A DNA stretch of 64,000 nt from Pandoraea pulmonicola. GTDB taxonomy: Bacteria > Pseudomonadota > Gammaproteobacteria > Burkholderiales > Burkholderiaceae. The stretch lies in assembly GCF_000815105.2 (NCBI RefSeq), contig NZ_CP010310.2, forward strand, positions 248,001 through 312,000, given 5' to 3'. Below are positions 8,853-17,843 of this stretch, piece after piece. A program made the translations under genes and the position numbers. Under the pieces are notes generated by a model, which saw only the letters and a program-made list of their open reading frames with translations, ran no database searches and was not told the origin of the DNA. Position 1 is the stretch's first letter; each line of letters opens with the position of its first letter.

Positions 8853-9362
8853 ATGAAGCACAAGCTATGGATGGCCGCTGCGCTCAGTCTCGGCATGGCC
8901 TCGGCGTTCGCGCAGACCGGGCCGGTGGATGTCTCCGACGCCTGGGCGCGCGGCACGGTTCCGGGCCAGAGCGCGACGGGCGTCTTCATGACATTGCAGG
9001 CGCACCAGGCGACCACGCTCGTCGGTGTGAGCACGCCCGCGGCGGCCAACGCCGAAGTGCACGAGATGAAGCTCGAGGGCACATTGATGAAGATGCGCGC
9101 GCTGCCCAACGGGCTGCCGCTGCCGGCGAACCAGCCGGTGCAGCTCAAGCCGGGCGGTTATCACATCATGCTCACCGACCTGAAGGCGCCGCTCAAGAAG
9201 GGCGACAACGTGGCGCTCACGCTGCGTTTCGAAACCGCCGATCACAAGAAGACCGAGCAACAGGTGCAGGTGCCGGTGCGCGACCTGACGGCCGGTGCGC
9301 CCGCCGGCGGCGGCATGGCAGGCATGGCGCACGGTGCACACGGCGAGCACGGTAACAAGTAG
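8853..9362 (+). CDS. Periplasmic copper chaperone PCuAC
   Basis: PCuAC proteins carry Cu(I) in the periplasm to the CuA site of cytochrome oxidase. The 169-residue product starts MKHKLWMAAALSLGMASAFA, a clear signal peptide, after AAGGAG at good spacing. The DUF461 domain has the copper ligands in the pattern H(M)x10Mx21HxM: HEMKLEGTLMKM, then GGYHIMLTDLKAPLKKGD. The C-terminal tail MAGMAHGAHGEHGNK adds more Met and His, likely extra copper ligands. The gene diverges from regBA across a 250-base gap, consistent with a link between copper delivery and respiratory redox control. Confidence 0.93.
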   Translation: MKHKLWMAAALSLGMASAFAQTGPVDVSDAWARGTVPGQSATGVFMTLQAHQATTLVGVSTPAAANAEVHEMKLEGTLMKMRALPNGLPLPANQPVQLKPGGYHIMLTDLKAPLKKGDNVALTLRFETADHKKTEQQVQVPVRDLTAGAPAGGGMAGMAHGAHGEHGNK

Positions 9363-9541
9363 GCGTCAGGCGCGAGGCCCCCATGGCCAACAAGTCCCTC
9401 GGTACACGGCAGAAGATGATGTTTCGCGGCGCGTCCGGCAATCGGGGCGCGGCAGGCGTTCCGGGCATGCCGGGCGGTCGCGCCGCGTCGCGCTACGCCG
9501 GGGGACGCACCCGAGCGCCGGCGCCCGTCGGCCGGCCACCC

Positions 9542-9901
9542 TCAGGCGGAGCGGTCGGCGGTACCGCCAGCGATAGCTCGGGCGGGGTCGGCGGCGGTGC
9601 CGTCGATGACCACACCGGCATCGAGCAACGCCGTACGAAGACAGGCCGGACATAGGCACGCGAGGGCGCCCGTGCGCACGGCCACCGGAAGATGCGGCCA
9701 GTCCAGGCACCAGCAGCGCACTTCGCCCACGTCCGCCCCCACGTCCGCCCCCACGTCCGCCCCCACGTCCGCCCCCACATCCGCATTCGGCGACGACACC
9801 GCACCGCACGTCACGACCGCGCCACAGCGCGGGCAGTGCGATGGCTCGCCGGCCGCATCGGCAATGCCGCCCATCTTCCGGAGTGCGCCCGTATCAGTCA
9901 T
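9542..9901 (-). CDS. Cysteine-rich CWC family protein with an internal VGAD repeat
   Basis: A 119-residue protein of unknown function. Cysteines are arranged as in the cysteine-rich CWC family: CPRCG (23-27), Cys32, CWC (63-65) and CLCPAC (82-87), probably binding a metal. Between Cys32 and CWC lie four to five perfect copies of Val-Gly-Ala-Asp (residues 40-59), encoded by a 12-bp tandem repeat. The overlapping plus-strand frame at 9383-9655 has biased composition and no recognisable domain, so the minus strand is preferred. The 3' tail after residue 95 is low-complexity. It faces the copper chaperone gene convergently. The 179 bases between the two stop codons hold nothing I recognise. Confidence 0.7.
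   Translation of the reverse strand: MTDTGALRKMGGIADAAGEPSHCPRCGAVVTCGAVSSPNADVGADVGADVGADVGADVGEVRCWCLDWPHLPVAVRTGALACLCPACLRTALLDAGVVIDGTAADPARAIAGGTADRSA
9722..9784. repeat. 12-bp in-frame tandem repeat
   Basis: The unit CCCCACGTCCGC recurs about five times almost without change; only the last copy has a substitution (ACATCC). It encodes VGAD repeats on the minus strand, so copy-number changes would stay in frame. Confidence 0.85.
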
Positions 9902-10332
9902 CGCGGTGCTCCGGTCGCGACGATCGCATCGGCCTTCGCGCCGCCCCGCGCCCCAATTTCCATCCTGTGAGAGCGACGTTGCCGCGTTCGCCGGCCAGCG
10001 AGTTGCACAAGTGCAACAGCGCGCGACGGGGCATCGACCGGATATGTACGGGCGTTCACGGGGGCAAAAATGGCGACGCGGTAAAAATCGGCCACTGAGG
10101 GGCGTCTGTTAACAAGTGAAAGGGGTGATACGCACCTGCGATCATGTGCCGCTGACGGGGCGGGAATTGCCGCTTTCGCGGTGACTCCTCAGCGTGTGAC
10201 GAAGGGTAGTGAAGGGCGGCGTCCGATGCAAGCCCCGGCGTACTCCGAAACCCGTCGAAGCCCCGCACGCACGGGCTTCTTGGCTGTACAATGCGCCGTG
10301 TTTCCGGTCCACCTGCAAAAAACCTTCCCGCC
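9902..10332. other. Non-coding gap between the CWC gene and argB
   Basis: No convincing gene was found in these 431 bases; open frames here are short and GC-driven. Near argB a hairpin (GAAGCCC at 10257, GGGCTTC at 10273) is followed by a -10-like TACAAT at 10287-10292, about 41 bases before the argB start. This is the likely argB promoter region, though no -35 box is evident. Confidence 0.5.
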
Positions 10333-11238
10333 ATGTCCGATCTGCCACTGAATTCCATCGACGACATCGCACCCGCTCTCAAGGCCGAGATCCTGGCCGA
10401 GGCGATGCCGTACATCCGCAAATATCACGGCAAGACCGTGGTGATCAAGTACGGCGGCAACGCAATGACCGAAGAGCGTCTGAAGCGGGGCTTCGCACGC
10501 GACGTCATTCTGCTCAAGCTGGTCGGCATCAACCCGGTGGTGGTGCACGGTGGCGGCCCGCAGATCGATCAGGCGCTCAAGAAGATCGGCAAGCAGGGCA
10601 CGTTCGTGCAGGGCATGCGCGTGACCGATGAAGAGACGATGGAAGTGGTCGAGTGGGTGCTCGGCGGCGAAGTCCAGCAGGACATCGTGATGCTGATCAA
10701 CCAGTACGGCGGTCAGGCCGTGGGGCTGACCGGCAAGGACGGCGGGCTCATCAATGCTCGCAAGATGATGATGCCGGATCGCGAAAACGCGGGCCAGTTC
10801 CTCGATATCGGCTACGTCGGCGAAGTCGACTCGATCAACCCGGCCGTGGTGCGCGCCCTGCAGGACGACGCCTTCATCCCGGTGATCTCGCCGATCGGCG
10901 TGGGCGAAGACGGCCAGGCGTACAACATCAACGCCGATCTCGTGGCCGGCAAGCTCGCCACGGTGCTCGGCGCCGAGAAGCTGGTGATGATGACCAACAT
11001 CCCGGGCGTGATGGACAAGGACGGCAACCTGCTGACCGATCTGTCGGCACGCGAAATCGACGAACTGTTCGCAGACGGCACGATCTCGGGCGGCATGCTG
11101 CCGAAGATCTCCTCGGCGCTCGACGCGGCGAAGAGCGGCGTGAAGTCGGTGCACATCGTGGACGGCCGCATCGAGCACTCGGTGCTGCTCGAAATCCTGA
11201 CCGAGCAACCGTTCGGCACGATGATCCGCTCGCACTGA
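10333..11238 (+). CDS. argB: Acetylglutamate kinase
   Basis: ArgB phosphorylates N-acetyl-L-glutamate, the second step of arginine synthesis in the cytoplasm. The 301-residue protein shows the amino-acid kinase signature: [12 protein letters not shown] at about residue 34, [11 protein letters not shown], the substrate-binding [21 protein letters not shown] region (key residues RVTDEETM), and [19 protein letters not shown] near residue 220 (key part MMTNIPGV). An N-terminal helix of about 25 residues is typical of the hexameric, arginine-inhibited ArgB type, so feedback inhibition by arginine is likely. The gene stands alone, followed 25 bases later by the Dph6-like gene. Confidence 0.97.
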   Translation: MSDLPLNSIDDIAPALKAEILAEAMPYIRKYHGKTVVIKYGGNAMTEERLKRGFARDVILLKLVGINPVVVHGGGPQIDQALKKIGKQGTFVQGMRVTDEETMEVVEWVLGGEVQQDIVMLINQYGGQAVGLTGKDGGLINARKMMMPDRENAGQFLDIGYVGEVDSINPAVVRALQDDAFIPVISPIGVGEDGQAYNINADLVAGKLATVLGAEKLVMMTNIPGVMDKDGNLLTDLSAREIDELFADGTISGGMLPKISSALDAAKSGVKSVHIVDGRIEHSVLLEILTEQPFGTMIRSH

Positions 11239-11263
11239 GCGCGGCATCGCGCGGGGCCGGCGC

Positions 11264-11962
11264 ATGACAACCCCTGCCTTCTTTTCGTGGAGCGGCGGCA
11301 AGGACTCCTGCCTTGCCCTGCATCATGCGTTGTCGTGCGACGCGAGTGGCGCGCCGCATTACGATGTACGTCGCCTGCTCGCGATGTTCGACGAGACCGG
11401 CGACAGCTCACGCTCGCACGGCCTGCCGCGTGAACTGATGCAGGCGCAGGCCGACGCGCTGGGCATTGCGCTCGATATCGGTCAAGCGGGCTGGCAGACG
11501 TATGAAGCCGCGTTCGTCGCGCGGTTGCAGACCCTGCGCGCGCAAGGCATCACGCACGGTTTGTTCGGCGACATCGATCTGCAACCGCATCGCGACTGGG
11601 AAGACAAGGTGTGCGCGGCGGCCGGCATGACGGCAGTGCTGCCGCTCTGGCAGCGCGAACGTCTGACGCTCGCGCACGAGTTCATCTCGCTCGGCTATCG
11701 CGCCGTGATCGTGTGCGTGGACGGGCGCCATCTCGGGCCCGAGTTCGTCGGTCGCGAATACGACGCTTCGCTGCTGGACGATCTCCCCGCCAGCGTCGAC
11801 GCCTGCGGCGAAAACGGCGAGTTTCACACGTTCGCCTATGACGGGCCGCGCTTCACGCGAGCCGTGCCGTGGCGCATCGAACGTGTCGAGACGATTCACG
11901 GCCCGAAGGAATATGGCGGCACGCCTTACCATCGTGCGCACATCGTCTCGGTGACAGGCTGA
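11264..11962 (+). CDS. Dph6-like adenine nucleotide alpha-hydrolase (PP-loop protein)
   Basis: A 232-residue PP-loop ATPase. The motif SWSGGKDSCLALHHAL at residue 7 is the ATP-pyrophosphatase loop, and GLFGDIDLQPHRDWEDKVC and VCVDGRHLGPEFVGREYD (key parts FGDIDLQ and HLGPEFVGR) match the diphthine-ammonia ligase group. Eukaryotic Dph6 amidates diphthine on elongation factor 2. Bacteria lack diphthamide, so the substrate here is unknown. It follows argB by 25 bases on the same strand and may be cotranscribed. Confidence 0.8.
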   Translation: MTTPAFFSWSGGKDSCLALHHALSCDASGAPHYDVRRLLAMFDETGDSSRSHGLPRELMQAQADALGIALDIGQAGWQTYEAAFVARLQTLRAQGITHGLFGDIDLQPHRDWEDKVCAAAGMTAVLPLWQRERLTLAHEFISLGYRAVIVCVDGRHLGPEFVGREYDASLLDDLPASVDACGENGEFHTFAYDGPRFTRAVPWRIERVETIHGPKEYGGTPYHRAHIVSVTG

Positions 11963-12030
11963 CGCCCCACGCGTTGCGCGCACGTACGTAACCTCGACCC
12001 GCACCCAATCCTTTACCCCAATCCCGCGCC

Positions 12031-12936
12031 TCAGCCCGGTGCCGTCAACTGACGCAACTCGTCGAGCAGCTTGGCGGCGGGGCTGGGCAGAATGCCCTGG
12101 CGGCGCCGAAACGCGGTAAGCGTGCGGGTTGCGCGCACCGTCGGAATCGGCAGTGTGTCCATCACGCGCGCGCGGGCTTCGACGTCGTACATCGGCTCGG
12201 CCATCCACGTCAGAAAGCCGCAGCGCGCGACCATGCTTTTGAGGACCGGCACGGAGCGCGTCTCGACCACGATGTTGGGCAAGCCGAGCCCGTGCGCGGC
12301 GAACACCCCCTGCATGTGCGCATAAGGCGCGGTGCCGCGTGGCGGGATCGCCCAGCGCTCGTGCATCGTGTCGGCAAGCACGAGCGATTTGCGGCGTCGC
12401 AGCGGGTGATCGCAGGCGGCGACCACGAAGCTGTCGTCTTCCCAATGGCAGTCGGTGATGGCGACGATGTCGTCCGTGTCCGGCGCGACGGTCGAGAGCG
12501 CCAGATCGATCTCGTGCCGCATGAGCCCTTGGGCGAGCCGGTCCCACACACCTTCGATGATCTCCACGCGCAGGTTCGGCCAGCGGTTGAGCACACGGTC
12601 GACGGCCAGCGGCAGCACGCGACTCGCGATGGCGCCGACCGCACCGACCTTGATCGTGCCCTTGGCCAGTCCGCGTAGCGCATCGATTTCCTCACGCGCG
12701 TGCTCGGCTTCGCGCTCGAGCAGCATGGCGTGCGGCAGCAGCGCCTGCCCGAACGCGGTCAATTCCATCCCCTTGCTGTGACGCTCGAACAGCGGCGCGC
12801 CCAGATCGGTCTCGAGCCGCTTGATCGTGCGGCTCAGCGCCGGCTGGGTGAGATGCAGCTCGGCGGCGGCGCGCCCGAGACTGCCGGTCGCGACGATGGT
12901 CGTGAAGGCGCGCAACTGCTGGAGATTGAGGCTCAT
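12031..12936 (-). CDS. LysR-family regulator divergent from benzoylformate decarboxylase
   Basis: A 301-residue LysR-type regulator starting MSLNLQQLRAFTTIV. The winged helix-turn-helix covers residues 1-65 ([25 protein letters not shown], key part HLTQPALSR), followed by a periplasmic-binding-like effector domain beginning GTIKVGAVGAIASRVLP. It is transcribed away from the decarboxylase gene across a 175-base gap, the classic arrangement for a LysR activator of the divergent operon. The likely inducer is an aromatic acid, but this is inferred only from context. Confidence 0.88.
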   Translation of the reverse strand: MSLNLQQLRAFTTIVATGSLGRAAAELHLTQPALSRTIKRLETDLGAPLFERHSKGMELTAFGQALLPHAMLLEREAEHAREEIDALRGLAKGTIKVGAVGAIASRVLPLAVDRVLNRWPNLRVEIIEGVWDRLAQGLMRHEIDLALSTVAPDTDDIVAITDCHWEDDSFVVAACDHPLRRRKSLVLADTMHERWAIPPRGTAPYAHMQGVFAAHGLGLPNIVVETRSVPVLKSMVARCGFLTWMAEPMYDVEARARVMDTLPIPTVRATRTLTAFRRRQGILPSPAAKLLDELRQLTAPG

Positions 12937-13111
12937 GGCGGACGCGGGAACTCCCGGGAGGCGGACGAAATCGGTGCAGGGAATGGCCACGCGCAGCCGC
13001 ATCGCCAAGCCATGCAAAAGCGTAATGACTTCGGCACGTAAAAGCAATTCCAGGGCATATATCGGCTGCCTATACTCACTCGGCTCAGTCGACATTTTTC
13101 GAATCGCATCC

Positions 13112-14740
13112 ATGAAAGACAGCCGAGAACTTCGCGCCGCGCAACCCGTCGGCACCTTCCCCGCCCTGACGGTTCGCGAGGTGGTCATCGACCTGATGCG
13201 TCGTCACGGCATGACCAAGATCTTCGCCAACCCCGGCTCGACGGAACTGCCATTGTTCCGCGACTTTCCGCCCGACTTCGACTACGTGCTGGGTCTGCAG
13301 GAAGCGGTCGTCGTGGGCATGGCCGACGGCTACGCGCAGGCGAGTGGCAATGCGGCGTTCATCAACCTGCATTCGGCCGCCGGTGTGGGCAACGCCATGG
13401 GCAATATCTTCACCGCCTACAAGAACCAGACGCCGCTCATCGTGACGGCCGGTCAGCAGGCGCGTTCGATTCTGCCGTTCGACCCTTTCCTCGCGTCGGT
13501 GCGCGCCACCGAACTTCCGCAGCCGTACGTCAAGTTCAGCCTCGAGCCCGCACGCGCGCAAGACGTGCCGCTCGCGCTGGCGCGTGCTTACCACATCGCG
13601 ATGCAGGAGCCGAAGGGCCCGGCGTTCGTCTCCATCCCGGTGGACGACTGGGATCGACCCGCCGAGGCGCTGCCGCCGCGCCAGGTGAGCACGCGCGTGC
13701 AGCCCGACCCGCTCGCGCTGGCGCAGCTCGCGGCGGCGCTCGACGCATGCGAGCGCCCGGCATTCGTCGTCGGCTCGTCCATCGATCGCGCGGGGGCTTT
13801 CGACGCCGTGGTGGCATTGGCCGAGCGTCACCACGCACGCGTTTTCACCGCACCGATGTGTGCGCGTTGCGCGTTCCCGGAGGATCACCGCCTGTTCGCC
13901 GGGTTCCTGCCGCCGATGCGCGAGAAGATCGTCGGCATGCTCGGTGGCCACGACCTCATCCTGGTGATCGGTGCACCGGCGTTCACCTATCACGTGGAAG
14001 GCGCCGGCCCGCACGTGCCGGAGGGCGCGGCCCTGTTCCAGTTGGTCGAAGATCCGGACGTGGCGGCATGGACGCCGGTCGGCGCTTCCGTCGTCGGCAA
14101 CGTACGCCTTGGCGTGGAATCGCTGCTTGCGCGCGATGTGCCGGGCGAGCGCGCGCTGCCGCCCGCCCGTGCCGTGCCGCCGGTCGCGCAAGCCAACGCA
14201 CCGGGTGAGTCGATGTCGACGGCCTTCGCCTTGCAGACGCTCGCGCAAGTGCGCGATGCGCATGACATCGTCGTCGAGGAAGCGCCGAGCGCGCGTCCGG
14301 TCATGCAGCAATACCTGCCGTTTACGCAGGCCGGCACGTTCTACACGATGAACAGCGGCGGGTTGGGTTACTCCATGCCCGCCGCCGTGGGCGTGGCGAT
14401 GGCCAACGCGGGGCGTCGCGTCATCGGCCTGATCGGCGACGGCTCCGCCATGTACTCGATCCAGGCGCTGTGGAGCGCCGCGCAGGCGAAGCTGCCCATT
14501 ACGTTCGTTATCCTGAATAACCGGCGCTACGCCGCGTTGCAGGACTTCGCGCCATCGTTCGGCTTCGGCCTGAAAGACCCCGTGCAGGGCACCGACCTTC
14601 CCGATCTCGATTTCGTGCAACTGGCGCGGGGCATGGGCGTGCGCGGGCAACGCGTCGAACAAGGCCGTGAACTGCGCGACGTCTTGTCGCAGGCATTTGC
14701 GAGCGGCGAGACGCGTCTCGTCGAAATCGTGGTGGCATGA
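13112..14740 (+). CDS. mdlC: Benzoylformate decarboxylase-type ThDP enzyme
   Basis: A 542-residue thiamine diphosphate enzyme expected to decarboxylate benzoylformate (phenylglyoxylate) or a ring-substituted analogue to an aromatic aldehyde. Ser43 (NPGSTELP), Glu64 (GLQEAVV) and His87 (NLHSAAGVGNAMG) correspond, all with an offset of 17, to Ser26, Glu47 and His70 of Pseudomonas putida BFD. His294 (FTYHVEGAGP) is near the place of His281. The ThDP/Mg motif is GDGSAMYS...LNN. The N-terminus is about 17 residues longer than in P. putida. Aldehyde dehydrogenase and transporter genes follow. Family assignment is strong; the ring substituents of the natural substrate are unknown. Confidence 0.88.
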   Translation: MKDSRELRAAQPVGTFPALTVREVVIDLMRRHGMTKIFANPGSTELPLFRDFPPDFDYVLGLQEAVVVGMADGYAQASGNAAFINLHSAAGVGNAMGNIFTAYKNQTPLIVTAGQQARSILPFDPFLASVRATELPQPYVKFSLEPARAQDVPLALARAYHIAMQEPKGPAFVSIPVDDWDRPAEALPPRQVSTRVQPDPLALAQLAAALDACERPAFVVGSSIDRAGAFDAVVALAERHHARVFTAPMCARCAFPEDHRLFAGFLPPMREKIVGMLGGHDLILVIGAPAFTYHVEGAGPHVPEGAALFQLVEDPDVAAWTPVGASVVGNVRLGVESLLARDVPGERALPPARAVPPVAQANAPGESMSTAFALQTLAQVRDAHDIVVEEAPSARPVMQQYLPFTQAGTFYTMNSGGLGYSMPAAVGVAMANAGRRVIGLIGDGSAMYSIQALWSAAQAKLPITFVILNNRRYAALQDFAPSFGFGLKDPVQGTDLPDLDFVQLARGMGVRGQRVEQGRELRDVLSQAFASGETRLVEIVVA

Positions 14741-14824
14741 TGCACGGCGATTGCCGGCGGCACGCGAGACGAAAGGTGCGTAAGCCGGCCCCGTGACGAA
14801 TAACCGAGCAAGGAGACGAAAGCC

Positions 14825-16294
14825 ATGCAAACTCGACAAGACCCCCACGCGCTCACGATGCTGATCGGCGGCAAGCGCGTCGGCGCCCGGAACGGTGCGA
14901 CGTTCGAACGGCGCAATCCGCTCGATGGCGAAGTGGCGTCGCGCGCCCCCGCTGCGACCGTCGACGACGCGCGCGCCGCCGTGCACGCCGCGTGGGCCGC
15001 ATTTCCCGCATGGTCGAACACTGGCCCTGGCGAACGGCGCGCTTTGCTGACGAAGGCGGCCGACCGGCTCGAAGCGAAAGTCGAACAGTTTCAGGCGGCG
15101 ATGGCCGTCGAGACGGGAGCGTCCGGACTGTGGGCTGGTTTCAACGTGCATCTCGCCGCGCAGGGACTGCGCGAAGCGGCCGCGATGACGACGCAGATCG
15201 CAGGCGAGATCATTCCATCGGATGTGCCGGGTAGCCTCGCCATGGGCGTGCGCCAGGCCGCCGGCGTGGTGCTCGGCATCGCGCCGTGGAACGCGCCCGT
15301 GATTCTCGGTGTGCGCTCGCTCGCGTTGCCGCTGGCCTGCGGCAATACGGTTGTCTTCAAGGGATCGGAGCTGTGCCCGGCCACGCACGGCCTGATCGCC
15401 GATGCGCTCGACGAGGCGGGCCTGCCGCCGGGCGTCGTGAACTTCGTGACCAACGCACCGCAGGATGCAGCGGCCATCGTCGATGCCCTGATCGCCGAGC
15501 CCGCCGTGCGACGCGTGAACTTCACCGGTTCGACGCGCGTGGGCCGCATCATCGGCGAGCGTTGTGCGCAACACCTCAAGCCGGCGGTGCTGGAACTCGG
15601 CGGCAAGGCGCCGTGCCTCGTGCTCGACGACGCCGATCTCGACGCCGCCGTGAACGGCGTGGCGTTCGGCGCATTCGCAAACTCCGGACAGATCTGCATG
15701 TCGACCGAGCGCATCGTCGTGGCCGAGGCGATTGCCGATGCGTTCGTCGAAAAGCTCGCCGCCAAGGCGCGCTCGTTGCCGTTGGGCGATCCGCGCGAAG
15801 GGCCGGTCGTGCTCGGCTCGGTCATCGACATGACGACGGTCACGCGCTGCAATGCGCTGATCGACGACGCGCTTGCCAAGGGCGCGACGCTGCTGTGCGG
15901 CGGCCGTGCCGAGACCACGCTCATGCCGGCCACGCTGCTCGATCGCGTCACGCCCGACATGCTGATTTACCGCGAGGAGTCGTTCGGCCCGGTCAAGGGC
16001 ATCGTGCGCGTGAAGGATGACGAAGCGGCCATCGCCTGCGCGAACGACAACGCGTATGGCCTGTCGGCCGCGGTATTCAGTCGCGACATCGCGCGTGCGA
16101 TGGGCGTGGCGCGGCGAATCGAGTCGGGCATCTGCCATATCAACGGTCCCACGGTGCACGACGAAGCGCAAATGCCGTTCGGCGGCGTGAAGGCCAGCGG
16201 CTGGGGACGCTTCGGCGGCAAGGCGGGCGTGCACGAATTCACCGACCTGCGCTGGATGACGGTGCAGACCACCCCGCGTCACTACCCGTTCTGA
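14825..16294 (+). CDS. Aromatic aldehyde dehydrogenase (NAD(P)-dependent)
   Basis: A 489-residue aldehyde dehydrogenase likely oxidising the aldehyde made by the upstream decarboxylase to an aromatic acid. Catalytic Glu257 (LELGGKAPC) and nucleophile Cys291 (NSGQICMSTERI) are present, as are the cofactor-site motifs GIAPWNAPVILG, KGSELCP and FTGSTRVG. CMSTERI is the form seen in the vanillin, benzaldehyde and salicylaldehyde dehydrogenase group rather than in betaine or succinate-semialdehyde enzymes. AAGGAGACG lies in front of the ATG. It is 84 bases after the decarboxylase and 91 before the transporter, so all three probably form one operon. Confidence 0.9.
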   Translation: MQTRQDPHALTMLIGGKRVGARNGATFERRNPLDGEVASRAPAATVDDARAAVHAAWAAFPAWSNTGPGERRALLTKAADRLEAKVEQFQAAMAVETGASGLWAGFNVHLAAQGLREAAAMTTQIAGEIIPSDVPGSLAMGVRQAAGVVLGIAPWNAPVILGVRSLALPLACGNTVVFKGSELCPATHGLIADALDEAGLPPGVVNFVTNAPQDAAAIVDALIAEPAVRRVNFTGSTRVGRIIGERCAQHLKPAVLELGGKAPCLVLDDADLDAAVNGVAFGAFANSGQICMSTERIVVAEAIADAFVEKLAAKARSLPLGDPREGPVVLGSVIDMTTVTRCNALIDDALAKGATLLCGGRAETTLMPATLLDRVTPDMLIYREESFGPVKGIVRVKDDEAAIACANDNAYGLSAAVFSRDIARAMGVARRIESGICHINGPTVHDEAQMPFGGVKASGWGRFGGKAGVHEFTDLRWMTVQTTPRHYPF

Positions 16295-16385
16295 GCCGGC
16301 GCGCAGCACGGCGGACGCATCCCGACGCAACACCACCATACCGCCGCAGCCGGGGCACCGGAACAGACGGCCGGAGGAGACAACC

Positions 16386-17741
16386 GTGTCACAACAGTAC
16401 GAAACCGCTCCTGCGGGGGCCGGTGCGGCGCCCAAGGCCGCCGAGAGTCATCGCAACGAGGCCGGCAACGGCGCTGCCGCGGGCTACGGCCGCGTGGTCG
16501 CGGCCAGTTGCTTCGGTACCGCCATCGAGTGGTACGACTTTTTCGTCTACGGCTTTCTTGCGCCCATCGTGTTCGACCGGCTGTTTTTCCCGCAGCTCGA
16601 CCCGATGGCCGGCATGATCGCCGTGTTCGCGACGTTCGCCGTCGGCTTCCTCGCAAGGCCCATCGGCGGCATCGTCTTCGGTCACTATGGCGATCGCATC
16701 GGGCGCAAGTCGATCCTGCTCTTCACGCTGATCCTGATGGGCGTGGCCACGACCCTCATCGGTCTGTTGCCGACCTACGACACGATCGGTATGTGGGCGC
16801 CGATCCTGCTCGTGACGCTGCGCTTCGTGCAAGGCTTCGCGCTCGGCGGCGAATCGGTCGGTGGCTTGCTGATGACGGTCGAGGGCGCGCCGGCGCACCT
16901 GCGCGGCCTCTTCGGCGGCTTGATCCAGGCGGCCGGACCGACGTCGATCGTGGGGGCGTCGCTGGCCATCGTGCTGATCACGCGCCTGCCCGAAGACGAC
17001 CTGCTCACATGGGGCTGGCGTCTGCCGTTCCTCGTGAGTCTGCTGCTCGTGGCGCTCGGCACGTATGTGCGGCTGAAGGTGGAGGAGTCGCCGACGTTCA
17101 AGGCGGCCGAGCAGCATCGCGAAATCGCGAAGGTGCCGGTGGCCGAGGTGATCACGAAGTACTGGCGGCCGACGCTCGTCACGTTCTTCATCTGCCTGGC
17201 CGAGACGAGCTTCTTCTATCTGGTGGCGATCTTCTCGCTGTCGTATGGCACCAAGACGCTCGGGCTGCCGCGCAGCATGATGGCCGATGGCGTGCTGTAC
17301 GCGAACATCCTCGCCATGCTCACGATTCCCGCGTTCGGCATGCTCTCGGACAAGCTCGGCCGGCGGCCGATGTTCCTGATGGGACTGGCGGCCACGGCGA
17401 TTTTCATCTACCCGTTCTTCCTGATGATGGGCAGCAAGGAGGCGGCGCTCGTGATGTCGGCCATCGTGATCGGCGCCGGCGTGATCCACCCGATGATGTT
17501 CGGCCCCGAGGGCAGTTTCTTCTCGGAGCTGTTCGACACGCGTGTGCGTTTCTCGGGTGTGTCGCTGGGCAAGCAGATCGGCACCGTGCTCGGTGGCGGC
17601 CTCGCGCCGATGATCGCGGCGAGCCTGCTCGCATGGAGCCAGGGGCATATCTGGCCGGTGATCGCCTACTTCCTCGTGCTCGCCGCCATGGCGCTCGTTT
17701 CCACCTTGCTCGTGCGCGAGACAAAGGACCGCGTGCTTTGA
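16386..17741 (+). CDS. MHS-family major facilitator transporter, probable aromatic acid uptake
   Basis: A 451-residue, 12-helix transporter of the metabolite:H+ symporter (MHS) family. Diagnostic segments are GTAIEWYDFFVYGFLAP after the N-terminal tail, PIGGIVFGHYGDRIGRKS (key part GHYGDRIGRK) and the second-half loop SDKLGRRPMF. MHS members import organic acids, shikimate, citrate, proline or aromatic acids. Here the neighbours suggest the keto acid or benzoate-type substrate of the decarboxylase operon. The start is GTG at 16386 behind GGAGGAG. It converges on vanB. Confidence 0.9.
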   Translation: MSQQYETAPAGAGAAPKAAESHRNEAGNGAAAGYGRVVAASCFGTAIEWYDFFVYGFLAPIVFDRLFFPQLDPMAGMIAVFATFAVGFLARPIGGIVFGHYGDRIGRKSILLFTLILMGVATTLIGLLPTYDTIGMWAPILLVTLRFVQGFALGGESVGGLLMTVEGAPAHLRGLFGGLIQAAGPTSIVGASLAIVLITRLPEDDLLTWGWRLPFLVSLLLVALGTYVRLKVEESPTFKAAEQHREIAKVPVAEVITKYWRPTLVTFFICLAETSFFYLVAIFSLSYGTKTLGLPRSMMADGVLYANILAMLTIPAFGMLSDKLGRRPMFLMGLAATAIFIYPFFLMMGSKEAALVMSAIVIGAGVIHPMMFGPEGSFFSELFDTRVRFSGVSLGKQIGTVLGGGLAPMIAASLLAWSQGHIWPVIAYFLVLAAMALVSTLLVRETKDRVL

Positions 17742-17778
17742 GTCTCGCTTGAGGCTGATTGGGGCTGCCGTGAACTGT

Positions 17779-17816
17779 CGAACAGCCCTGCTCGAGACGC
17801 GAAGCGGGGCTGTTCG
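17779..17816. terminator. Long hairpin between convergent MHS and vanB genes
   Basis: CGAACAGCCC at 17779 and GGGCTGTTCG at 17807 pair perfectly, and the stem extends to 14 bp with one G-T wobble around a 10-nt loop. There is no T-run on either strand, but the site lies exactly between convergent genes, where a bidirectional terminator is expected. Confidence 0.6.
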
Positions 17817-17843
17817 TTGGTGGAGACGGGCAGACGTGGCGGG

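Noticed and set aside
9383..9655. A 90-residue Gly/Ala/Arg-rich plus-strand frame after the copper chaperone gene
   Set aside because: It overlaps the CWC gene, which has a meaningful cysteine pattern; this frame is low-complexity only.
9722..9784. The 12-bp repeat considered as a CRISPR array or phage site
   Set aside because: The units are directly adjacent with no spacers, and they encode a periodic peptide in the CWC frame.
13085..16435. An 1116-residue open frame on the minus strand
   Set aside because: It lies opposite the decarboxylase and aldehyde dehydrogenase genes, is rich in Arg, His and Ala, and shows no domain. Long antisense frames are common in GC-rich DNA.
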